This document shows positions 22,152 through 31,067 of a stretch of 39,257 nt of DNA, piece by piece. How positions within the stretch are numbered: the stretch's first letter is position 1; every line of letters begins with the position of its first letter. The notes beneath the pieces were generated by a model that was not told the DNA's origin, searched no databases, and worked only from the letters and a program-made list of their open reading frames with translations. The position numbers were made by a program, and so were the translations under genes. Origin of the DNA: Basidiobolus ranarum (lineage: Eukaryota > Basidiobolomycota > Basidiobolomycetes > Basidiobolales); assembly GCA_040143965.1 (NCBI GenBank), contig JASJQH010000043.1, positions 1-39,257 on the forward strand. Reading direction: 5' to 3'.

Positions 22152-23830
22152 TCACGATGATTGATCTTTGGGGAAGGCAAATGCTCCTTGTGATTGTGAA
22201 TCCTTTGGAGAGGTGCTCACACTGGATTCTTCGTTTTGGGTGTTCTTTTTGGAAAGGCGTTTTGAATTTTGTCCTGATTCATATCGCTGTCGCTTCTTAA
22301 TCACATCTGTCTTCATGGAGAGAGGACGCTTCTCATGATGTAATTTCAAGCTTGAGAAGATTGATCAATTTTCATATCGTCTTGCTCACCAATAAAAAAA
22401 GTAACTTACTATAGTCCACAGGCATTGCATAGGGTTGCTCCTTCTTCATCTCGTCTCCACAGCGGTGTCGTAGTGGTTAGGCAATTGGAGCACACCGGTT
22501 GAGATTGAGAGTCGTCACTCCGTGAATCCTTACGTATTATATGAGGCTTCATGGTCTTGGGTCTAGCCATATTGTGAAGTTTTAAACTTTCGAGAGGGAT
22601 ATATATTAGTATATAACGAAGTAAGCAATTTAAGGTGGGGTTTACTAACTATAATCCACAAGCGTTACATAGGAGTTCGTCATTGACGGAACGTCTCCAA
22701 AGTGGTGTTGAGGTAACTCCACAATTTTTGCAATTGAGTTTACTTTCATTATTGAAAGAGGAATTACAAGAACTAGAGCTTGAACTAGAAGAAAGCGGCG
22801 GTGTTTGTGAAAGTGTGTTATCTTTGACGGCAGTATGTGCAATATGAATACCGGCCTTGGTTAGTGGTTCCGATATTGATGCATGATGAGCATTTATGGC
22901 ATTATGGGTAAATGAGGGGATATCAACTTTTGGGTGGGTACTATCCTCAACACACTCATTGTTTCCGATAGGAGACACCATAGAAGATAAGGAAGAATGT
23001 TGAAGACGATGACTGGCATTTGAGAATGTAGTTGATAAATTAAGGGGATATCCAACAGCTCCTAACTGTAAGCTAGAGGTCTGCTCATACCACTGATTAT
23101 TATATAAGTGGCTTGACATTGGGTCCGTAACAGGTTCAGAATCCAATACTGTAGATAGTGTACTTGCATATGGTTCCCAAGAACTAGGGCCGGCAACATC
23201 TTCGAAAGGTATCTCAAGAGAAGGTGGCTCGTCGAAAGCACCCAGAAATGCAGAGGCAGCATATGTTCCAAAAATATCCTCAAGTCCGATAATTTGAGGG
23301 GAGCTACGAGCGATGCCATCATCAAAATTAGAATTTAGATGAACCACTTCAGTATTTTCCTGAGTTTCGGCTTGAGAAGGGAGCACCAGCTTCGGGTTGC
23401 CCTGTGAGGAATGGGATATGATCTCCTCAAGCTCCTCTTGTTTCTGAGGAAAGGTGGTTACAAGTGGCTCGATGATTTCTGACAAGGATGTCGGTAAACC
23501 TAACTTTGAGCCATCTATATGACTTGTTTTGCTCAGAGGTGAATATTTTGTGGAGGAGTTTGCGTTTAGACTACTATCGCTGTCCAGCTTTCTGGTTGTA
23601 GCGGCGGCAATCTTCTTAAATTGAGTTTTGGACCTTTTCTGCTGGTCAATCATTTTTTTATGGAGATACCATAAACGCCAAGAGAGGTTTTCAAGACGGT
23701 TTCCATTTTCTAACGAATCCTTGACCTTTGTACAGACTCGCCACGTCTTTTGGAGCTCTTCCTCTGTAGTGAGATTCGAGAAGGAAGAAAAGGATTTATT
23801 TCCTTTAATCTTTAACACAATTGGTGCCAT
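22152..23830 (-). CDS. AreA/Gaf1-type GATA transcription factor with two zinc fingers
   Basis: Three exons (22650-23830, 22410-22586, 22152-22350) encode 518 residues. The N terminus (about 20-60) has the AreA-type GATA-associated domain with [20 protein letters not shown] and [12 protein letters not shown] long Ser/Thr/Pro/acid-rich region with likely activation function follows. Two type-IV fingers of form C-x2-C-x17-C-x2-C sit at C367/C370/C388/C391 and C426/C429/C447/C450, each followed by YLKLH and a basic tail ([29 protein letters not shown]). Such proteins bind HGATAR and control nitrogen use in fungi. Most AreA-type members have one finger; two-finger fungal GATA factors are usually iron regulators of the Fep1/SreA class, which lack the N-terminal domain. 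Both introns cut the Tyr codon of CNACGLY in the same phase, implying duplication. Intron 1 uses GTTAGT. Confidence 0.9.
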
Positions 23831-24745
23831 TGGAGTTGGGAGGATCTAATTTCTCAATATCTTTCAAGATAAGAGACTGTATAAAGAAGGATAAAGGTTG
23901 GATAATATCAAGAAAATGTTTAAGTTTGGAGAGTCAATGAAGATTGAAACATGCAAGTATCGTTTCGTAATCCCAAATAAGTAAATATCGTACTTGCCTT
24001 GTCTTCTAACAAGAGGTGTTAGCAACTCAAAGATGTTTGGGAGACTATTTAAACAGGCAGTCTCACGAGGCCAAGCAAAATGGTCTATAAGGAGGTGAAT
24101 GAATAAAATAAGACGATTCCAAGAGGGGGAAGACCTCCCATTGGTCTACTCGATCTGACTCGGGGTTAGAGTGAGTTGATTGAACCTGCTTAAATTGAGT
24201 GGCGATGATGGCTCCCAATACTTCTATGGACGATTTTCTTAACACTCCTACTGATTAAACATTCCCCCTTGTCTATATTTGGAGGAAACTCACTATACGC
24301 CATACTTTGGCATCTCAAATGGTAGCGTGTGCACAAATGGTGCATTTAGCATAGAATTACCAGTCACCCGGACGTAACGAGAGGTGAAGGCTTCTGCTAA
24401 TCAGACAGCCATCCAATACCAACGACCCCTGGTCAAGCACATCTCTACCATATAAATCTTAGCTAAATGGATGGCATTCAGATCATGAATTTCAAGCGAT
24501 ATTTATTGGCGGGTATTTCACCATCCCGAGAGCATACAAACAGGTGATGCATATAGTTCTCAAAAACCTTGTCCACGTGAATTTCACTGGTAAAGCTTTT
24601 TCAAGCTACAGTTTCACATTTAGCTCAGATATCAGGTTTACTATATTACAAAAGGATTTACTCATGTTCCAGAATGCTAATCGAAAGATGATGTCCATAA
24701 GCATTTGAAAAAATTCACCAAACCCGCTGGAAACGGAGGGATATA
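23831..24745. other. Gene-free stretch upstream of the GATA gene
   Basis: Contains the GATA-factor promoter (near 23831) and, at the left of the next gene, 3' flanking sequence of the release-factor-like gene. A minus-strand open frame (24063-24245) has no recognisable features. No repeat or RNA gene is seen. Confidence 0.5.
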
Positions 24746-25456
24746 TTATTCTTTGTTATCTGAAGGCGCTGGTGGATTTTCCTTGACTCCATATTTTTGA
24801 CGTGTACGACGTGCTTTCTTAGCTTTCTTCTTCTGTATCTTGCGAATCTTCTGAGCGCTTTTAGACTGATCTCCGTTATGCATATCATCGAGCTTACGTA
24901 TTAAAAGTTTCCGTGCCTCTTTACGATTAATGCTCAGGGATCTAGTTTTTTGGCACTTTATACAAGACACTTAACATCTAGTAATGTTGATGAATAATGC
25001 AAATCTTTGTAGAAAAATAAACGTTACCTGAACTCGAATTCCAGAAGGAACATGCAATAAATCAACATTACTGTTCGTTTTATTGATTTTCTGCCCGCCA
25101 TTTCCACTTCCTTTAACAAACTTTTCTACCAAGTCGTCTTCATTCAAAATAATCTTGATAGGCTTATCTTTGCCTTCATTAGGGGTATCTGGTATGGTTA
25201 CCTCAAAGTCCTCGACAGTTTCAATTGAATCCTCACTATGTGTATCTAAGCTATCTTCCTTTGTTATTGGTACATCCAACCACTCACGTTGCAAAATTTC
25301 AAGCTGGGATTGGAACTCAGGTTTTTCGGGTCTATGACTAAGAGAACGAAGAGTATAATGGGTAGTATTGAAGAGTGCGGGAGTGAATTGCTTGAGTTGA
25401 GTAAAGCGAATCTTTGAAGAGAATCTGGCTACTATACCAAAAGGATTGTACACCAT
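24746..25456 (-). CDS. Mitochondrial peptide-chain-release-factor-like GGQ protein (MTRFR/C12orf65, yeast Rso55 type)
   Basis: Two exons (25028-25456, 24746-24955) encode 212 residues. The start at 25456 gives a presequence rich in Arg, Ser and aromatic residues without acids (MVYNPFGIVARFSSKIRF), typical of mitochondrial import. The RF-1 domain follows: KIILNEDDLVEKFVKGSGNG then GGQ (about 120-122), KINKTNSNVDLLHVPSGIRV, then CQKTRSLSINRKEARKLL. The second exon begins at TGC after TATAAAG; a nearer acceptor would break the frame. The C-terminal tail is very basic (KIRKIQKKKAKKARRTRQKY), as in ribosome-rescue members. There is no codon-recognition domain, so it is a stalled-ribosome or peptidyl-tRNA hydrolysis factor, not a classical RF1. 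Rescue role is family knowledge. Confidence 0.88.
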
Positions 25457-25627
25457 CCTGTATGTCCTAAATGAATAACAGCGGTAGGCTTTGGAAAAGA
25501 ACAATGATTAACTAGTCGAATGTCAATTATTGGGAAAAATTTTAGCTTGTCATTAAGGATCTATTGATCTTAAATAGCTTAACATACACCATTAATCACT
25601 TTTGCATTGAATTGAACCTATTTATCG

Positions 25628-27393
25628 AAGTTTGAACTGAATATTGGTGACAAGGCTATCACATATTTTAGAATATCTAATAAAATGCTATATATAGCAT
25701 GATGTAATACTACAGTAGGATCTTCAAAGTTGGTGTTGCTGATGAAATTGGACACTGATTCATACAAGGTGGACTACAAATAGGGTTCAGAATTATATAT
25801 CAGAGTTAGAGAACTAATGCCAACTTGGCAGTAATAATGTGAATGAGTCAGAGATAAATGACTAATAATAAATATTTCTTGATAAATCAGATAAGTCGTA
25901 ATCATATGGTGATAGGTTGAATAATAAGTACAGAGATTATTAATCAGCATGTATGGCAAATCAACTGATAATTGTCATAAATGAATTAGTGAAGAAAAGT
26001 AAGAATAATAATAATAATTAGCTAGTTGAGTTGATGTTAAGAAATTGGTGAATGTAAAGCTGATGTTGACATTGTAAGGTAATACCTTTTGCCCAATTGA
26101 GGACAACATTAAATAGCAACTGAAGTAAGTTGAATATGCATAACAAACAATATGCTACTGTTATGGGCTGTGGTATGTAGTAATATACCTACTGCTCTAG
26201 TTTAAGCTCTTGCAACTCTTTGTTACCTAATGAGCATATAGAAAGTCATGGTTAACCTCATACATGTCTAAATATCACATTTAGCTTACTAAAGGTTTGG
26301 GTCTTGATCTTTTTACAAATCAAAACTGTAAGAGAAATCTTATGTATATCTCAAAGTTACTCAGTTTGTTTCTCAAATTTCTCCACAACTCTCTAAATAG
26401 TTCACTTGATATTCTTGGTGCTTTAACAATGCATCTCTGTTGTTATTCCTACTATCTAGTCATAAGAGTGTGTTTTTTTCACCTCAATATTACAGTAAGT
26501 ACAATTCACATATATTTTTTGTTGAGATTAGCATTGCCTAAGCACCTATATAGTCATATATAGCTTAGTATTTAGTTATCCTATATTGAGCTCAGATATT
26601 ACCCATTATTCTCAATAGGAATTTACTTCAAATATTTCTACCAACTTTGAAGTTCTCAGATATATAAATTTTCATAACTTGCGCTAGAAGCCCCAAAATT
26701 TGCACACATATTCCTGGGGCCTTTCTTAGCACATTCTGAATATTATTTTGCTTACATCTTGACAAAAGTATAAATGTCAACTTTCTACTCAATAAATCAA
26801 TAAGTGAAAGCCACCAATTTCTCTAATTCTCCAAACCACTTCCAACAGGCTCCCAAGTACTTTAACATCAATTACTACCAATACATTATACTGAATCAAG
26901 TTTCACTATCTTTAGCCTGAACAAGTAGAGCAAATGATAGGGATAAGAGATACAACAGTGAGAATTAACTTCTACATCTTGCAAAGTGAGTTCATTATGG
27001 GCTAACTGCTAAAAATCTGAACAGCAGTTGGTGCAGCCAGAATTTGAAGAATGGTCACATATTAAGATATCTGAATACTTAATTGAGTGAGAGTTCTGAT
27101 ATTTTTATGCAAATGGCAATTGCTAATTGAAATGGTTGCATATAAGTGGAATTAATTTGAAGTCAATCCTCATACAAAGATGAATAGCAACACATTCACA
27201 TTAGTATTGTGAGAATTAAACTTATCTTAATACTCACAAATATTGCTTCATTTCAAATCATTAATCTCAGAACAAATATATATTCCTACTAAGGGGTTTA
27301 CTGAAGCCACTTTGCTATTAAATAGTACTTATATTGAGAATTTCCATTGACATTCAATACCTGACAAAACTCCATATAGAGAATGATTCCCAA
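25628..27393. repeat. CpG desert, possibly an old transposable-element relic of unknown family
   Basis: In these 1766 bases I count CG only at 25897 and 26682. A nearby gene-free comparison (29221-29520) has six CG in 300 bases, so about 35 would be expected here. The stretch is also AT-rich and has no gene. This pattern is the mark left when methylated CpG turns into TpG/CpA over a long time, as happens in silenced repeats. I cannot assign a family, find terminal repeats or see a coding core. It may instead be a methylated intergenic region without any transposon. Confidence 0.55.
26004..26019. repeat. (AAT)n microsatellite
   Basis: About five tandem AAT units. Simple-sequence repeat, no function implied. 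Confidence 0.7.
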
Positions 27394-27418
27394 CGTATTA
27401 CACACAGGAAACGTTGGG
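27389..27418. repeat. Perfect 8-bp inverted repeat at the edge of the CpG desert
   Basis: CCCAACGT (27389-27396) and ACGTTGGG (27411-27418) are exact reverse complements with a 14-nt spacer. Each arm carries a CG, the first to appear after the depleted stretch. A boundary mark is possible; chance cannot be excluded. Confidence 0.5.
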
Positions 27419-27753
27419 CCTCTTTACTCTTCACCATAAAACGACACATTATAAGATATGTAGGCAGAAGGAAAGGTGAGATAAGACCAATTATATATAG
27501 CACCTTTCATTCAACATGTGAGCAGTTAGAGAATCCTTTCATTAAGTTTGATGCTATATAAAAATAAGCTCAGCGAGTGAATTTTATATACATTATCGAA
27601 TTTCAGAATTTATTGATTGTTGCAATTAACTTGGAGACTTTGATAGTACAGTTTGAGATTTGAATTAGAATGGCAACTGATAGGCGATTTGTGATATCTC
27701 GGTACTAAAACGCGTGCAAAACTTGTCAGGGGTAGGCAGAGAGGGAAGTAGAA

Positions 27754-29208
27754 TTAGAATGGATGATGCTTTAACAGATGCTGAATCACCTTGGAACCAT
27801 CCGAATTTCTGGGCCACCTTCTTACTATAATATCGGTGTGTGCGGTCAGCTTGCTCATATAAACCAGAACCTTTTTCCAATGTAAGTTAGTCTGAAGGTC
27901 TATGGCAATTCCTTGAGCCAAGTCAGGTAACTGTTGAAGATTGAGGAAATCTTCCACCTTCGACTCTTCGTTCAGTTCAATCTCCTCTACATGAACGATG
28001 GTTTCTTGGGGGATTGGCTTTGAAAATAACTTTCTCAAAAGTCCACCGGTGTATTTACTAACGTCAAATTTAGAGGCTAAGGAGCTGGTAAGAAATCCTA
28101 CTGATATGTCGTTGGCAATGTTGGAATATGCAGTTCTGTCTTGGAACTTGGATAGTGCTTGATATGATGGTGACCCCGGATGGGATATGTTTACTAATAT
28201 ACTTTTAGAACTAGTCGCAACGTCGGTGAATCCAGGAATCTCCTCATTATGATCTACCAACATCAAATCACGACCACTTTGTCCCATGCCACCAATCGCA
28301 CAGAACTGGTTGGCCACCCAAGGATGCTCAATTGAGCCAAGAAGTGGTGAGGCTAACGTGATAAAATGGCACGGCTTGAATACATCAAAGAAACGACCAT
28401 CTGTTTTCTGCTCCAGTATTCCAATACTGCATAGATTATAAACTCCTCCTAAGGAATGCCCGATGAATGAAACCTTATACGACATATTTGATGTAGAGGC
28501 CGAATTTCCAAACCGGTTCTCCCACTCCACCTCTTCCAATATATTGTTCGCGATACGTAAGCCTCCTGTATATACGCCGTCGGTCGTTAAACGATGGTTA
28601 ACATCGCACACCACTACCACTACTCTAGTATCGGATGAGGAAAAATTGTCCCTTTCTATTTCCTCTTTCATGTGCAGTAAGTCTAGTTGGGAACCCATAA
28701 GTCCATGATTAAGTATGACCAGATGTACGGTTTTTTCGACCTCTTCATCGAACTTTAAAGTACCCCATATCTCATTGGTATCGACTGATTTTAAACTGAC
28801 CTCTAGTGGAGCTTCTTTGTGGTCAGATTTGGTTTTGGAAAATACCTCTATCTTATAAGGTATGAAACTTTCGCTGGTTATCAGTTCACTCGCAAGATCA
28901 ATAACAAAATTGGTCATCTTATGAGGAAGTTTCGTACTCCAAGTTGCTCCGCAAAACACTGAAGGAGAAAACTGAAGCTCGGGAGTTAGGTCTGTCAAAG
29001 GTAAAGTGGGTCGCTCAGGATCAGCCGGAGAACAATTAGCACTAAATCCGTAAGAGCCATTAAAAAGATCTAGATTCTTCACCACAGAGGCAAGATTGGT
29101 GATACTTAATACAACCTCGGAATCCTCTGAAGGCTCAGAGCTGAGTATCAGCTGGTATCTGTGGATAACACCCACAGATAACTTTTCTGTAACCGATGAA
29201 AGTAACAT
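27754..29208 (-). CDS. DUF676 serine lipase/esterase (Rog1/Lpl1-like)
   Basis: A single uninterrupted exon of 484 residues, notable among intron-rich neighbours. The start is the ATG at 29208 (MLLSSVTEKLSVG); six bases upstream in frame there is only a TTG. An N-terminal domain (about 1-150, beginning SVGVIHRYQLIL) precedes an alpha/beta hydrolase. VHLVILNHGLMGSQLDL carries the oxyanion HG (about 168), SFIGHSLGGVYN the nucleophile elbow Ser (about 252), and FITLASPLLG follows it. LTAHTDIIVRRW supplies the likely catalytic His, and the end KVIQHLLKHHPF matches fungal members of this family. Yeast relatives Rog1 and Lpl1 act on monoacylglycerols or phospholipids at lipid droplets or cytosolic membranes. 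The substrate here is unknown. No signal peptide or membrane segment is evident. Confidence 0.87.
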   Translation of the reverse strand: MLLSSVTEKLSVGVIHRYQLILSSEPSEDSEVVLSITNLASVVKNLDLFNGSYGFSANCSPADPERPTLPLTDLTPELQFSPSVFCGATWSTKLPHKMTNFVIDLASELITSESFIPYKIEVFSKTKSDHKEAPLEVSLKSVDTNEIWGTLKFDEEVEKTVHLVILNHGLMGSQLDLLHMKEEIERDNFSSSDTRVVVVVCDVNHRLTTDGVYTGGLRIANNILEEVEWENRFGNSASTSNMSYKVSFIGHSLGGVYNLCSIGILEQKTDGRFFDVFKPCHFITLASPLLGSIEHPWVANQFCAIGGMGQSGRDLMLVDHNEEIPGFTDVATSSKSILVNISHPGSPSYQALSKFQDRTAYSNIANDISVGFLTSSLASKFDVSKYTGGLLRKLFSKPIPQETIVHVEEIELNEESKVEDFLNLQQLPDLAQGIAIDLQTNLHWKKVLVYMSKLTAHTDIIVRRWPRNSDGSKVIQHLLKHHPF

Positions 29209-29550
29209 ATCCAAGAAGGATGTATTGAAAAGGACAGGTCAAATGCTATCGAACTAATGAGACCTTAATTTAACCTTGAATCCAGAAGTTAATAATTATT
29301 AAACAATACATCTGCTGCGTCATAGATAGCAAAATAAATGAATCTCATCTGTGGATGATGATTTCATATGTACTTCGTTCAACCACGTATGAGAATTCAT
29401 TGCACAGCGAGGTGTAAGTGAACTAGTTATTTATAATATTCAGATAATTCAAGTGCTATTCTGGTATCAGAATGATTTTGTGATTTAAAAACTGTTTTAT
29501 CCGATTCCATTTTATTAAGTAATTAAGGGATTCTTTGTAGGTAAACAAGT
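29209..29550. other. Stretch between the lipase start and the eS8 stop
   Basis: Contains the lipase promoter and the eS8 3' flank with a TTTATT (AATAAA on the minus strand) at 29511. Nothing else is seen. Confidence 0.5.
29511..29516 (-). terminator. Likely poly(A) signal of the eS8 gene
   Basis: AATAAA on the minus strand, about 35 nt after the eS8 stop codon. The position fits a polyadenylation signal. Confidence 0.45.
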
Positions 29551-30271
29551 CTACTTGCGGGCCTTGAGCTTACGGATGTAGAACTCGAGTTCTTGACCTT
29601 CCAAGATGTAACCATCACAACGGCCAGATTGGCCAGGACGGGAGGAGATAATGGCGTAAATACGACCAGTGGAGAATTGATCGGCCAAATTGTGATCAAT
29701 CTTGGCTTCACCCTTACGGGCATCGATCTTGCGTTGAACGTGGTTGGAACGCTTAACTTCTTCTTCAACCTCAGCCTCAGTACCCTTGGACTTCTTACGG
29801 CCTAAAGGTTGGGCATAGTGGCTTTCATACCATTGACGGAAAGGAGTGGCATCAACTTGGATGACAGCACCCTTGACAAGAGTGTTGGTACGAACCAATT
29901 CGTTGTTGGAGGCGTTGTACACAACAGCGACAATTCTGGTCTTCTTGGCAATGCTCTCAGATCCCCAAGAGAAGTTACCGGTATCAAGACGAAGAGCACG
30001 GAATTTACGGTTTCCACCACGGACGCGAACTTCGTGAATACGTTTGGCACCAAGCTTAGTGTTGGCGGCTTGACGACCCAACTCGAACTTTCTCTTCTTA
30101 CGGTAGTGGGCGCGCTTGGCACCGGTGTGCGATCTCTTGTGACGAGAGTCTCTGCTGATACCTAATCAATTGACAAATGGTGTTATTAAAGGTTGCTCAA
30201 AGCTTAATTCAGATGACGGATGCATCTCCATCAGGAACCGATGAAAATTATCCTCATGTATACATACCCAT
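29551..30271 (-). CDS. RPS8: 40S ribosomal protein eS8 (RPS8)
   Basis: Two exons: a 4-nt first exon (30268-30271, ATG plus G) and 29551-30161. Together they give 204 residues, near the usual 200-208. The intron right after the first codon (GTATGT...GATTAG, 106 nt) is a common arrangement in fungal ribosomal protein genes. The protein opens [20 protein letters not shown] and continues with [52 protein letters not shown] and ends in [16 protein letters not shown], all hallmarks of eS8. It binds 18S rRNA in the body of the small subunit. Codon use is biased to C-ending and frequent codons, as in highly expressed genes. The gene may be co-regulated with eS4 3.7 kb away. Confidence 0.97.
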
Positions 30272-31067
30272 GATGCTAGAGATGGAAAAGGAGGAATTCT
30301 TTCTCTAGCACCATCCGTATTTCAACGATCTCGGAGCACGTGACACATAATGGTATTCACTTTAGTTATGTGGTTTTTTTTATTTCAGTCAGAAACTTCA
30401 GAAAATTTTCCATCGATCGAATCAACAAAATCTGAGCCCGATTCAACCCTGTGTGAGGGATAGTGGTACCAAATACAACATTCTATTTCGTTGTGGCTAA
30501 CATCGAGTTTTGTTTTAACCTGGAGGTTAAAGATATTTTAAACAGAAATTAGGATGGAAATTGCGCTGACAAATTAGTGTGAACGATTTATTTTCTGGCA
30601 TTGTAAGGAGGGTGTTCTAGCAACCATACCATATGCAGCAACTTCAAAAATGGAGTGAACGTCCATCCAGAATAAAATAAACACACAAAAGATCTGAGTT
30701 GATAAGGTAATGGCGAAATTTAGCCAGTGATGATGATCTACATTGACGAGTGAGTGAGTTCAGTCCAGTGAATTTCAGTGGTAAAAGGTCGGAGTATGTG
30801 TGTGTGCGGTGTCTGTTCTGTGGATGAAGCAGATAAAAGCTTATGAGTGAATGAGTATATAGCATATGATTAGATATCAAAATGAGAGGTAATGGTAATA
30901 AAAAAATTCGTGACCAAAATAAGAGTAGGCTAGTAGTAATAACGTGAGCTTTTAAATAATCTTTAAGCGAGCTCCTAGTCTTGTTTCGAAAACTCTAGGG
31001 ATGCATCAAGATAGTGACATAATATCACACAAGTCCAGTCGTTTATATCTTTTTAATATCAAGACGA
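30272..31067. other. Stretch upstream of eS8, downstream of the Zds1-like gene
   Basis: Holds the eS8 promoter next to 30272. A pyrimidine/purine-rich and GT-rich patch is present near 30790-30820. No gene or RNA is supported. Confidence 0.5.

Larger units (their letters stand above)
25457..27753. other. 2.3-kb gene-free stretch, mostly CpG-depleted
   Basis: No gene is supported here. The part from 25628 to 27393 is strongly depleted in CpG (listed separately). A short (AAT)n run lies at 26004-26019, and an 8-bp-arm hairpin at 27389-27418 sits at the right edge of the depleted part. The right end holds the 3' flank of the lipase gene. Confidence 0.6.

Noticed and set aside
26297-26563. 88-codon open frame in the CpG-depleted stretch
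   Set aside because: It has a random-looking residue mix (rich in Leu, Ile, Tyr from AT-rich sequence) and no domain. AT-rich DNA accounts for it.
29593-30165. Plus-strand open frames antisense to eS8
   Set aside because: They mirror the eS8 coding sequence; codon bias explains their openness.
30162-30267. Possible C/D-box snoRNA in the eS8 intron
   Set aside because: Only imperfect TGATGGA and CTGA boxes are present, with no terminal stem.
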